Source of the DNA: 66-474 sp039923855
GTDB lineage: Bacteria > Pseudomonadota > Gammaproteobacteria > Xanthomonadales > Rhodanobacteraceae
DNA: 64,000 bases
Direction: 5' to 3'
Assembly: GCA_039923855.1 (NCBI GenBank)
Contig: JBDTBW010000078.1
Span: 40,021-104,020, forward strand
Shown: positions 44,140-52,181 of the stretch, piece by piece
Numbering within the stretch: position 1 is the first letter of the stretch
How the letters are laid out: each line of letters begins with the position of its first letter
The notes under the pieces: model-generated
The model's input: the letters and a program-made list of their open reading frames with translations, nothing else
Database searches by the model: none
Told to the model about the DNA's origin: nothing
Made by a program: the position numbers and the translations under genes

Positions 44140-44275
44140 TGTGCTGTCCGGGACTCGGACATTTTTATTCGGGATCCCGGATCAGCGCACATCCCTGTGC
44201 TGTCCGGGACTCGGACATTTTTATTCGGGTTCCCGGATCAACGCACATCCCTGTGCTGTCCGGGACTCGGACATC
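44140..44275. repeat. 56-bp tandem repeat in the pntA2-pntB gap
   Basis: TGTGCTGTCCGGGACTCGGA starts at 44140, 44196 and 44252, an exact 56-base period, giving two full units and a partial third. Each unit continues with CATTTTTATTCGGG and TCCCGGATCA-CGCACATCCC; the two full units differ at two positions. A related TTCCGGATCAGCGCAC lies at about 44010. The array is between two genes of one complex, in their presumed transcript. Confidence 0.85.
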
Positions 44276-44309
44276 CTGTCCTCGCCTTTCGAACGCTGAA
44301 TGTACAGTT

Positions 44310-44609
44310 TTATTTCGACGGTTTGTCCGGTTTCGACGATTTGAACATCTCCAGCATCCGCTCGGTCACCACGTAACCGCCGGCGGCGTTGCCCGCACCC
44401 AGCAACACCGCGATGAAACCCAATGTGATTTCCGTCGGCGTCTGCGCGTGTCCCAGCGCCACCATCGCGCCGACCAGCACGATGCCGTGCACGAAATTGG
44501 AACCCGACATCAACGGCGTGTGCAGGATCACCGGCACCCGGGCGATGATTTCGTAGCCGGTGAATGCCGCCAGCATGAAGATATACAACGCAAGAAATCC
44601 ATCAATCAT
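44310..44609 (-). CDS. pntAB: NAD(P) transhydrogenase subunit alpha part 2 (membrane part)
   Basis: A 99-aa membrane protein corresponding to the C-terminal transmembrane part of E. coli PntA. It has three helices and the conserved GYEIIARVPVILHTPLMSG and NFVHGIVLVGAM segments. The tail is SKPDKPSK-rich. ATG 44609 fits the family; the upstream frame to 44738 is unlike it. Its partner pntAA lies 1.96 kb away, beyond an opposite-strand operon. Confidence 0.93.
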   Translation of the reverse strand: MIDGFLALYIFMLAAFTGYEIIARVPVILHTPLMSGSNFVHGIVLVGAMVALGHAQTPTEITLGFIAVLLGAGNAAGGYVVTERMLEMFKSSKPDKPSK

Positions 44610-44843
44610 CGCGTGAGTCCTTTTTTGCCTGTGTGTCCCGATTATCCTTGTCTCGACCCATAGCGCCGGGGCTTCCACATCCATGTACGCCCGCTCGGCG
44701 GGCCGAAGCAGTGCTTCGGCAATTCCCGCCTCGCCCATCGATCATCGTTCTGCTCTCATTACGCCGGTCGCCGCATCATACGGCAAGCCCGCCGCCACAT
44801 GAGTGGCGCTGTCAACCGTACTCGCCGATACACGTTTCAACCC

Positions 44844-45497
44844 ATGAGCAAGCCAAGAAGGACAAGGGATGACGTGGACGGCTCTCGTCGCCTCGTCGGA
44901 GAACCGCCGGTGAGCTTGGCCGAACCGGCGCTGGCCGACCCCGTAATGGAGACGGCGCGGCCGGTCGCGCGCAGCATCGACGCGTTTCTGGCTTCGGTCG
45001 AGCGCCGCGCGTGGCGCGCTGCCGAAATAGCCTTGAACGACGCCGACGAGGCGCTGGACGCGGTGCAGGACGCGATGCTGCGGCTGGTGCGCCATTACGG
45101 CGGCAAACCGGCCGAGGAATGGCCGCCGCTGTTCTGGGGCATCCTGCGCCGGCACATCACCGATCTGCAACGCCGCCGCGCGGTGCGCAACCGGGTGCTG
45201 GTTTGGAGCGGGCGGACGCGTCAGGACGAGGACGGCGACGAACTGCCGCCGTGGGATGCGCCGGACCCGGGGCCGGATCCCGCGCGCGCGCTGGCATCGC
45301 GGCAGGCGCACGCGGCGATGTCGGCGGCGGTGCGGCGATTGCCGCGCCGTCAGCAGCAGGCATTCCTGCTGCGCGTGCTGGAAGGCCTGGACGTGGCCGA
45401 CACCGCCAGCGCGATGGGCTGCTCGCAAGGCAGTGTGAAAACGCATTTGTCGCGCGCACTGGATTCGCTGCGCGGTCAGTTGGAGGAATGGCGATGA
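44844..45497 (+). CDS. ECF-type RNA polymerase sigma factor
   Basis: A sigma-70-family factor with region 2 (DEALDAVQDAMLRLVRHYGG, WPPLFWGILRRHITDL) and region 4 (AVRRLPRRQQQAFLLRVLEG, DTASAMGCSQGSVKTHLSRAL). The start is uncertain: ATG 44844 gives 217 aa, ATG 44946 gives 183 aa and begins nearer the conserved region; neither has a good ribosome site. It overlaps the next gene by ATGA, so the three genes 44844-46473 form a coupled operon. Confidence 0.88.
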   Translation: MSKPRRTRDDVDGSRRLVGEPPVSLAEPALADPVMETARPVARSIDAFLASVERRAWRAAEIALNDADEALDAVQDAMLRLVRHYGGKPAEEWPPLFWGILRRHITDLQRRRAVRNRVLVWSGRTRQDEDGDELPPWDAPDPGPDPARALASRQAHAAMSAAVRRLPRRQQQAFLLRVLEGLDVADTASAMGCSQGSVKTHLSRALDSLRGQLEEWR

Positions 45498-45934
45498 ACA
45501 CTACGCCGGAACGCAATATCAAAAATATTTCACTCGACGGGCAGCCGAACGATCGCGCGGTCGAAACCCGCGCGCGAGAAATTTTCGGCGACGCCTGCGC
45601 GCACGTCGACGCGCGCATCGGCGCGCGTCTGGCCAGCGCCCGGCGCGAAGCGCTCGCCGCTGCGCCGCAGCCTTCGCACCCCCGCATATGGCTGCCAGCC
45701 GCGGGTGCGGTCGCCGCCTGCGCGCTGGCGCTGGGCGTGCTGTGGTTCCATGCAGATCCGGGGTCGACTGCCAACATGCACGCGCAAAAAACACAGCTCG
45801 CTGCCGCGACCGACGCGGGTATGCCGATTGATGCCGATGCCGAACAACTCGATCTCTATCAAAACCTCGACTTCTACCAGTGGCTGGCGCAACAACCGAA
45901 TGCGCGCGCTCCGGACACCGGAGCGAAACAATGA
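45494..45934 (+). CDS. Small membrane protein of the ECF operon, candidate anti-sigma
   Basis: A 146-aa protein with a polar N-terminal half (REIFGDACAHVDARIGARLA), one transmembrane helix (about residues 74-92, LPAAGAVAACALALGVLWF) and a C-terminal segment ending in DLYQNLDFYQWLAQQ. The layout, cytosolic part, single helix and external tail, and the ATGA overlaps with the sigma gene before and the DUF3106 gene after it, suggest an anti-sigma factor. It resembles the DUF3619 group, but I am not certain. Confidence 0.7.
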   Translation: MNTTPERNIKNISLDGQPNDRAVETRAREIFGDACAHVDARIGARLASARREALAAAPQPSHPRIWLPAAGAVAACALALGVLWFHADPGSTANMHAQKTQLAAATDAGMPIDADAEQLDLYQNLDFYQWLAQQPNARAPDTGAKQ

Positions 45935-46473
45935 AGTCCCGAACCCGCACACTTTTGGCATTGCTGGCTTGCGCTGTGGCATTCGTCACCCCCGCGTTGG
46001 CGATGGCGCAGGCCGCGCCACCGGATGCGCCACCGCTCGCCGATGTTTCCGCGCAAGCCCAAACGTCCTTGCGGTGGAACCAACTGGCACCGTCGCAACA
46101 GCAGCAATTGACGCCACTTCGGGATCAGTGGGATCGACTGCCGCCGCAACGGCAACGCAAGCTGATGGAGAACGCCCAGCGCTGGGCGTCGCTGCCACCG
46201 CAACGTCAGGCGCAGATCCGGGATCGCCTGCAACGCTGGGCGAACATGACGCCGCAGCAACGCCGCCAGGTGCGCGAGAACGCGCAACAGTTCCGGCAAA
46301 TGCCGCCGGAGCAGCGCGAAAAACTGCGCGCGGCGTTTCAGCGTTTTCAATCCTTGCCGCCGGAGCAGCGTCGCGCGCTGCGCGAGCAATGGCGCAACGC
46401 CAATCCGCAGCAGCGACAGCAATGGCGGCAAAACGGCAATCCGGCGCCCAAGCGGCCACCACGCAGACATTAA
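45931..46473 (+). CDS. DUF3106 domain periplasmic protein
   Basis: A 180-aa secreted protein: signal peptide (cleavage after AMAQA, about residue 28), then a Gln/Arg/Pro-rich helical region with repeats of the type LPPQRQ and MPPEQREKLR about every 17-20 residues, typical of DUF3106. Such proteins recall periplasmic CpxP-like helical proteins, but a role is not established. It overlaps the upstream gene by ATGA and is the last gene of the ECF operon. Confidence 0.85.
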   Translation: MKSRTRTLLALLACAVAFVTPALAMAQAAPPDAPPLADVSAQAQTSLRWNQLAPSQQQQLTPLRDQWDRLPPQRQRKLMENAQRWASLPPQRQAQIRDRLQRWANMTPQQRRQVRENAQQFRQMPPEQREKLRAAFQRFQSLPPEQRRALREQWRNANPQQRQQWRQNGNPAPKRPPRRH

Positions 46474-46508
46474 GCAGGCGTCGAAAATCGAAACGACTAA
46501 CAATCCTT

Positions 46509-46548
46509 CGTCATTCCGGATCGCCGCCACGCGGCGTCCGGAATGACG
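46509..46548. terminator. Long hairpin between convergent DUF3106 gene and pntAA
   Basis: CGTCATTCCGGA-t-CGCCGC, loop cac, GCGGCG-t-CCGGAATGACG: 18 paired bases and one T-T mismatch. It sits in the gap between two convergent genes and may stop transcription from both sides. CGTCATTCCGG is also a repeat end seen at about 34.44 kb. Confidence 0.6.
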
Positions 46549-46569
46549 ACCGGTTATATTGATCGCCGC

Positions 46570-47673
46570 TCACTCTTTTCCGAACATCACTTCCCCGCCC
46601 CGCGTCACACACGTCTTCGCCACCAATTCGTCCTCGAAGTCCGGCTTCAACTCGCCGTCCTTGACCAGCAACTCGACGAAGTTGGCAAGATTGCGCGCGT
46701 ACATTTCCGATGCGTGCAAGGGCGCGCCTGATGCAAGATTCACGGGGCCGATCACCGCAATACCGTTGCGCATCACGCGCTCGCCCGGTTGCGTGACTTC
46801 GCAATTGCCGCCGCTTTCTGCCGCCAAGTCTACGATCACCGCGCCGACTTTCATGCCCTCGACCATCGCCGCGGAGATGATCTTGGGCGCGGGGCGGCCC
46901 GGCACCGCGGCGGTGGTCACGATCACATCCACGCCCTTGACGTGCTCGGCGAGTTTCGCCTGCTGCGCGGCGCGTTCCTCGGCGGTCAATTCGCGCGCGT
47001 AGCCGCCGCTGCCGGCGGCGCTGACGCCCAGATCCAGAAACTTCGCACCCAGCGATTCGATCTGCTCGCGGGTTTCGGGACGCACATCGAACCCCTCGAC
47101 CATCGCGCCCAGCCGGCGCGCGGTCGCGATCGCCTGCAACCCGGCAACGCCCGCGCCGATCACCAGCACCTTGGATGGACGCAACGTTCCCGCCGCGGTG
47201 GTCAGCATCGGAAAGAACTTCGGCGCGGCTTCGGCCGCGATCAACATCGCGCGATAACCGGCCACCGCGGCCTGCGAGGACAACACATCCATCGCCTGCG
47301 CACGGGTGGTGCGCGGCAGCAGCTCCAGCGAGAACGCAGCGAGCTTGCGTTGCGCGTATTGCGCCAATCGCTCTGGCTCACCGTGCGGTCGCAACTGGCC
47401 GATCAACACGGCCGCCTGCTTCATCGCCGCGATCCGCGAGGCATCTGGCGATTGCACACACAACAGTATGTCCGCTTGGGCAGCGAGCGCTTCGGCGCAG
47501 GCGAATTCGACATCCGCGTAAGCCGTATCTGGAAAGCCCGCGCTTGCGCCGGCATCGCGTTCCAGCACAATGCGCAGACCGCGCGCGGCGTATTTCTTGG
47601 CGGTTTCCGGCGTGATCGCCACACGCCGCTCGCCGTCGGCGGTCTCGCGCAAGGCTGCAATGGTGATTGGCAT
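46570..47673 (-). CDS. pntAA: NAD(P) transhydrogenase subunit alpha part 1 (NAD-binding)
   Basis: The soluble NAD(H)-binding domain I of proton-translocating transhydrogenase, 367 aa. It starts MPITIAALRETADGERRVAI and contains VLVIGAGVAGLQAIATARRLGA, the NAD-binding loop, with RPETREQIESLGA and VEGMKVGAVIVDLAAESGGN. With pntAB and pntB it makes the three-subunit form known from Rhodospirillum. The three genes are co-directional but interrupted by the ECF/DUF3106 operon on the other strand. Confidence 0.96.
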   Translation of the reverse strand: MPITIAALRETADGERRVAITPETAKKYAARGLRIVLERDAGASAGFPDTAYADVEFACAEALAAQADILLCVQSPDASRIAAMKQAAVLIGQLRPHGEPERLAQYAQRKLAAFSLELLPRTTRAQAMDVLSSQAAVAGYRAMLIAAEAAPKFFPMLTTAAGTLRPSKVLVIGAGVAGLQAIATARRLGAMVEGFDVRPETREQIESLGAKFLDLGVSAAGSGGYARELTAEERAAQQAKLAEHVKGVDVIVTTAAVPGRPAPKIISAAMVEGMKVGAVIVDLAAESGGNCEVTQPGERVMRNGIAVIGPVNLASGAPLHASEMYARNLANFVELLVKDGELKPDFEDELVAKTCVTRGGEVMFGKE

Positions 47674-47751
47674 GGCGGGTTCTCCTTGATCGCGGCATCC
47701 TAGCCGATGCGTGCGAGGCCACGCCAACGCACGCTGCTAAACTCGCGGGCC

Positions 47752-48327
47752 ATGCCCCACTCCGCCCTCGATTTTCTGCGCGCGCGCCACTCGACGCCGG
47801 CGCGTCAACTCGGCGAACCCGGCCCCGATGCTGCGCAACAGCGCGATCTGCTGGAAGCCGCGATCCGCGTGCCCGATCACGGCAAACTGGTTCCCTGGCG
47901 ACTGATCGTGTTGCAGGGCGGTGATCGCGTGCGCTACGGCGAACGGCTCGCGGACTTGCACGCGCGCTTCGATCCATCCGTTCCCGAATCCAAACTGGCC
48001 AAGGATCGCGAGCGCTTTGACGGCGCGCCGCTGGTGATCGCGGTGATCGCGCGCGTCGAAGACGATCACCCGAAGATTCCGGCGCAGGAGCAGTTGCTCT
48101 CGGCCGGCTGCGTCGCCTACAACCTGCTGCTGGGCGCGCAGGCGCTCGGCTTCGGCGCGCAATGGCTGACCGGCTGGTCGTGCTACGACCGCGACGCGGC
48201 AAAGTTGCTCGGCCTCGCCGATGATGAACGCGCGATCGCCTACATCCATATAGGGACGCCGAGCGAATCGACACCGGAACGCGCGCGCCCCGCGCTGGAC
48301 GAAGTTGTCGGCTCATGGAAGTCGTGA
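47752..48327 (+). CDS. Nitroreductase family protein (YdjA-like)
   Basis: A 191-aa flavoprotein-type nitroreductase. The N-terminus RARHSTPARQL and the DHGKLVPWRLIVLQG segment fit the compact YdjA subgroup, followed by AGCVAYNLLLGAQALGFGAQWLTGW and IGTPSE near the end. It should bind FMN and reduce nitro or related compounds with NAD(P)H. The 3' end overlaps the exonuclease gene by 13 bases. Confidence 0.88.
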   Translation: MPHSALDFLRARHSTPARQLGEPGPDAAQQRDLLEAAIRVPDHGKLVPWRLIVLQGGDRVRYGERLADLHARFDPSVPESKLAKDRERFDGAPLVIAVIARVEDDHPKIPAQEQLLSAGCVAYNLLLGAQALGFGAQWLTGWSCYDRDAAKLLGLADDERAIAYIHIGTPSESTPERARPALDEVVGSWKS

Positions 48328-49238
48328 ACGGGACTCCGCGAAAAACGCTATACCTGCTCGATGCGAGCATGTACGTGTTCCGCGCCTGGCATTCGATGCC
48401 GAACCAGTTCTTCGATGTCGATGGCGCTCCGGTCAACGCAGTGCACGGCTTCACGCGATTCCTGATCGAGTTCATCGAACGCACGCGCCCCAGCCACGCC
48501 GCCGCCGCTTTCGACATCTCGCTGACCAGTTCCTTCCGCAACGCGCTGTATCCCGCCTACAAGGCCAACCGCGAACCGGCGCCGGCGGAATTGAAACGGC
48601 AATTCGAATACTGCCGCGAGTTGGCAGCCGCTTTGGGATTCGCGGTACTGGCGGATGCCACGTATGAGGCCGACGACCTGATCGGCAGCGTGCACGCGGC
48701 GCTGCGCGCGCACGGTTTCCGTGCGGTGATCGTGTCCGCCGACAAGGACTTCGGACAATTGCTGGGCGAACACGACGAGCAATGGGATTACGCGCGCGGC
48801 GTGCGCTGGGGGGCCACCGGCGTGCCAGCACGCATCGGCGTGCACGCACATCAGGTCGTCGATTTTCTCGCGCTGTGCGGTGATGCGAGCGACAACATCT
48901 CGGGCGTGCCGGGCATCGGCGCGCGTTCCGCAGCCGCTCTGCTGGCGCATTTCGGTTCGCTCGACGAAGTGCTCGCACGTATGCACGAAGTGCCGTATCT
49001 GCGCATCCGTGGCGCGGCTTCGCTAGCGGCGAAATTGCGCACGCATGTCGCGCAGGCTTTGCTGTCGCGGCAACTGGCGATGATCGCGCTGGACGCGCCG
49101 GTGCCGTGTGTGCCGGAAGCCCTGGCGTGGCGCGCACCCGATTTCGACGCACTGGATGCGCTGTTCGATCGCCTGAGGATGGGACCGATGACGCGCGCAC
49201 GCGTTCGCATGCTCGTTCCGGAGGCGGGTACGGCATGA
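48315..49238 (+). CDS. 5'-3' exonuclease (FEN/Pol I N-terminal type)
   Basis: A 307-aa protein corresponding to a free-standing 5' nuclease. It has acidic metal-binding positions in YLLDASMYVFRAW, AAFDISLTSSFR, YEADDLIGS, SADKDFGQLL and LCGDASDNISGVPGIG, and the H3TH region GIGARSAAALLAHFGS. It could process flaps or RNA primers, similar to ExoIX-type nucleases. It overlaps both the nitroreductase gene and the NUDIX gene (ATGA). Confidence 0.9.
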   Translation: MEVVNGTPRKTLYLLDASMYVFRAWHSMPNQFFDVDGAPVNAVHGFTRFLIEFIERTRPSHAAAAFDISLTSSFRNALYPAYKANREPAPAELKRQFEYCRELAAALGFAVLADATYEADDLIGSVHAALRAHGFRAVIVSADKDFGQLLGEHDEQWDYARGVRWGATGVPARIGVHAHQVVDFLALCGDASDNISGVPGIGARSAAALLAHFGSLDEVLARMHEVPYLRIRGAASLAAKLRTHVAQALLSRQLAMIALDAPVPCVPEALAWRAPDFDALDALFDRLRMGPMTRARVRMLVPEAGTA

Positions 49239-49801
49239 GCCCCGACCCGCGCATCCCCGCCGACGCCGAGGCATCCGTCGAAATCCTGCACAAGGGCAAA
49301 TGGTTGACGCTGAAACAACGCGGGCGTTGGGAGTTCGTCGAGCGCAACCAGCCGCAAGGTGCGGTGATCATCGTCGCGGTCACGCCAGACGATCGCGTGT
49401 TGTTCGTCGAGCAATACCGCGTGCCCATCCGCGCATTCACCATCGAGATGCCGGCCGGTCTGGTCGGTGATCTCGAACACGCCGGCGACGAGGACGTGCT
49501 GCAAGCCGCGCGTCGAGAGCTGGAAGAGGAAACCGGATATGCCGGCGCGTGTATTGTACCTCTGCATTCCGGACCCTCATCGGCCGGCATGAGCAGCGAG
49601 ATCATGCATTTCGTGCGCGCGCTGGATTTGCGAAAAGTCGGCGACGGCGGCGGCGACGACACCGAGAACATCGTCGTGCACGAGGTACCGCGCGCGCAAG
49701 CCGGCACGTGGCTGCGCGATAAAGCTGCGGAAGGCTATTCGATCGATCCGAAATTGTTCGCGGGATTGTGGTTTCTGGAGCACGCCGCGGAGTTTGTTTA
49801 G
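49235..49801 (+). CDS. NUDIX hydrolase, ADP-ribose pyrophosphatase-like
   Basis: A 188-aa NUDIX enzyme. The Nudix box runs EDVLQAARRELEEETGY (E-x7-REL-x-EE-x-G), preceded by EMPAGLVGD, as in ADP-ribose pyrophosphatases. QYRVPIRAFTIEMPAG is a conserved dimer and substrate segment. The spacing of the first glycine differs slightly from the strict consensus. Translationally coupled to the exonuclease by ATGA. Confidence 0.9.
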   Translation: MSPDPRIPADAEASVEILHKGKWLTLKQRGRWEFVERNQPQGAVIIVAVTPDDRVLFVEQYRVPIRAFTIEMPAGLVGDLEHAGDEDVLQAARRELEEETGYAGACIVPLHSGPSSAGMSSEIMHFVRALDLRKVGDGGGDDTENIVVHEVPRAQAGTWLRDKAAEGYSIDPKLFAGLWFLEHAAEFV

Positions 49802-49810
49802 CGCTCTGCG

Positions 49811-50218
49811 TTATCCCGCCGCGATCGCGTGCAGCACGATGAATTGCCACAACAGCAGCAACGCCATCGCCAGGATCACCAGAAAGGTCAACACGGTTCC
49901 GATCAGCCGGCCGGACGAATAGCCGGATTTTGCCGACAGGCCGAGCGCATGCACGACGCGCGCGACGATCAGCACGATGCCGAACAGGTGCAGCAGCGGG
50001 ACCCTCGTCTGGTCGAGTTCCAGGATCAGCAACAACAGCAGCGCAGTCGGCAGGTATTCGATCGCGTTGGCGTGCGCGCGGATCGCGCGCGCCAGTTGCT
50101 CGTCGCCGCCATTGCCGATGCCGACCTTGCGTGTATTGCGCAGCCAGATCACGCGTCCTGCGAGCAGCAGGATCAACAAGGCGCCGAGCGCGGCGTAAAG
50201 GCCGGTGATATGCATCAT
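49811..50218 (-). CDS. MAPEG family membrane protein
   Basis: A 135-aa four-helix membrane protein of the MAPEG superfamily (eicosanoid and glutathione metabolism in eukaryotes; general function unknown in most bacteria). The diagnostic RAHANAIEYLPTALLLLLIL and ARVVHALGLS segments are present. It overlaps the TMEM43 gene by ATGA, so the two are translationally coupled. Confidence 0.92.
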   Translation of the reverse strand: MMHITGLYAALGALLILLLAGRVIWLRNTRKVGIGNGGDEQLARAIRAHANAIEYLPTALLLLLILELDQTRVPLLHLFGIVLIVARVVHALGLSAKSGYSSGRLIGTVLTFLVILAMALLLLWQFIVLHAIAAG

Positions 50219-51291
50219 CGTGCGTCTCCCTCGTTCGTTTCATCGTCGTGGCGTACTGCTTGCGCGGGAATCGCGATGGCGCGACGTTGCCGCAACACCA
50301 CGCCGATCGCGGCAAGGATCGCGATCAGCACCAGAATGATCGCGGCCGCGTTGCGCACGCCGAACCAGAATACGCAAGCCAATAGCGCCAGCGGCACGAT
50401 CGCCAACAACAATGCAATCAGTTCATCGCGCCGGCGTGCCGGCAACAGCAACAGGGTGCCGGCCCATGCCAGCAACAGCGCCAGCGCACGCCGCGCCCAC
50501 GCATAACGTGGTCTTTGCGGCGCGCCGGACACCACATCGCTGAGCGACCGCTTGCCGATCTGCACCTGCGTCAACGGATGGCCACCGGCGTCGTTGGTTG
50601 CGGCCAGAACGCCGTGTTGCGCGCGCGCCAGCACCGTGAGTTCCTTCGGCGCGATCTGCTGCCAGCTCACACGCAGGTCGCCGAGGTGCGGGGACGTGGG
50701 GTCGGCGCTCGTGACCAGCGCATCTTCGTAAGGCTGGAACGTCGCCGCCATGTTCGGCGGCAGCGCGCGCAGATCGGGCGTGTACGGCTCGACGCCGGGA
50801 ATCGCGCGCACCAATTCCCGGGTCAGCCTGAAACTCTGCACGCGCACATCCGGCGAATCGAAACGCACGCCCTCGAACGGAAACGCGTCCGGATTCTGAT
50901 GCCCATCCGGTTGCGTGAATTTCGAAGAATCGACCGGGTGATCGACCCAGTCCAGCTCGTAATCGTGTTCCGTGCCGATCTCGTGCCACTGGAACATCTC
51001 GACCTTGCGGATCAACGATGGCGTCCGCGCGCCGACATTGAATTGCGGATCGCGTGCGGGCGCCACTATTTGCGGCGCGCCGGTCACGAATACCAGTTGA
51101 CCGTCGCTGGATGGCCCTGGCCGCGCCTCGCCGCCGCTCAGCACGAAACCGCCGAGAGCGTCCTCGCCCATCGCGCGCAACCGGTCGGCGTGTTCGGTGA
51201 AGCCGATCAAGAGTAGCCCGAGCAGCAGCAGGAGGGCGCCGGCGATCCGCGTCGACCATGGATTGCTTCCGAATGGTTTGGCGCTCCACAT
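50215..51291 (-). CDS. TMEM43 family membrane protein
   Basis: A 358-aa protein with an N-terminal helix (about residues 15-35), a large extracytoplasmic domain with the family features EMFQWHE, ELDWVDHPVDSS and FRLTRELV, and three C-terminal transmembrane helices (about 268-345). It is the bacterial counterpart of human TMEM43/LUMA, an inner nuclear membrane protein; the bacterial role is unknown. ATG 51291 is chosen because the upstream codons are not conserved. The MAPEG gene is coupled to its stop. Confidence 0.9.
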   Translation of the reverse strand: MWSAKPFGSNPWSTRIAGALLLLLGLLLIGFTEHADRLRAMGEDALGGFVLSGGEARPGPSSDGQLVFVTGAPQIVAPARDPQFNVGARTPSLIRKVEMFQWHEIGTEHDYELDWVDHPVDSSKFTQPDGHQNPDAFPFEGVRFDSPDVRVQSFRLTRELVRAIPGVEPYTPDLRALPPNMAATFQPYEDALVTSADPTSPHLGDLRVSWQQIAPKELTVLARAQHGVLAATNDAGGHPLTQVQIGKRSLSDVVSGAPQRPRYAWARRALALLLAWAGTLLLLPARRRDELIALLLAIVPLALLACVFWFGVRNAAAIILVLIAILAAIGVVLRQRRAIAIPAQAVRHDDETNEGDAR

Positions 51292-51307
51292 GCCGCGCAG
51301 CTTCACA

Positions 51308-52177
51308 CTACAACGACGCGGCTGCAACCTCGCGTTGCGGATCGGAGGTGCCGTAACGACCACGCTCGTCGCGGCAAGGGTTCGCCATGGCGACTTCGTG
51401 GTCGTGGGTGAAGAACAAGCGCACCCCGCGCGCCAGTTTGTCGTCCAGGAACTCGCGCTTCTCGTCGATCAGCAATTCCGGCGCGCGGTCGTAACCCATC
51501 GTTACCGGCAGGTGCACCCAAGCGCGTCCGGGAATGAGATCCGCGCAATAAACCACGCCATTGCGATCATCCGTGCCGACGATTTCCGCGAGCATCAAAC
51601 CGGGCGTGTGGCCTTGCGAAAAATGGAAACGCACCGACTTGCCCAGCGTGCGCGAATGTTCACTGTCGACGAATTCCAATCGGCCACTTTGTTCCAGCAA
51701 TTCCGGCAAGCCGGGAATGAATGATGCGCGGTCGCGCGCGTGCGGGTGTTTCGCGCGCATCCAGTGTCCGGCGCTGACAAGAAATTGCGCATTGGGAAAT
51801 AGCAGCCGCGGCGATTTGTCCGCTTCCCACGCGGCAAGCAGGCCGCCGGCATGATCGAAATGCAGATGCGACAGCACTACCACGTCGATGTCTTCGTGCT
51901 GCAAACCGGCCTTGGCCAGCGAATCCAGCAAGACATGGCGTTCCTCCACGACCCCGTAACGCTCGCGCAGTTTCGGCTCGAAAAACGCACCGATGCCGGT
52001 CTCGAACAAGACATTCTTGCCATCGAGACCGGTGGCGAGAAGACAACGGCAGGCCAGCAGGATGCGATTTTGCTCGTCCGGTGTGAGCCATTGCGACCAC
52101 ATCACCTTGGGCGCATTACCAAACATGGCCCCGCCGTCGAGCTGCTGTGAATTACCGAGTAGCGAATATAATTTCAT
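51308..52177 (-). CDS. Metallo-beta-lactamase-fold hydrolase
   Basis: A 289-aa protein starting MKLYSLLGNSQQLDGGAMFG. The metal site is LSHLHFDHAGG (about residues 105-115), with further ligands expected in SQGHTPGLM, YCADLIPG and FTHDHEVAM. It is in the family of lactonase-like MBL hydrolases, but the substrate is not evident; quorum-signal lactones are only one possibility. It begins 4 bases after ggt ends and is probably in that operon. Confidence 0.88.
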   Translation of the reverse strand: MKLYSLLGNSQQLDGGAMFGNAPKVMWSQWLTPDEQNRILLACRCLLATGLDGKNVLFETGIGAFFEPKLRERYGVVEERHVLLDSLAKAGLQHEDIDVVVLSHLHFDHAGGLLAAWEADKSPRLLFPNAQFLVSAGHWMRAKHPHARDRASFIPGLPELLEQSGRLEFVDSEHSRTLGKSVRFHFSQGHTPGLMLAEIVGTDDRNGVVYCADLIPGRAWVHLPVTMGYDRAPELLIDEKREFLDDKLARGVRLFFTHDHEVAMANPCRDERGRYGTSDPQREVAAASL

Positions 52178-52181
52178 TGAA

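Noticed and set aside
44140..44275. CRISPR array
   Set aside because: The 56-base units are continuous tandem copies, not short repeats with unique spacers, and no cas gene is in the window.
44088..44663. Frame through the 56-bp tandem repeats, giving a repeating peptide
   Set aside because: Considered as a repeat protein, but the frame changes from unit to unit because 56 is not a multiple of 3, and it runs antisense into pntAB.
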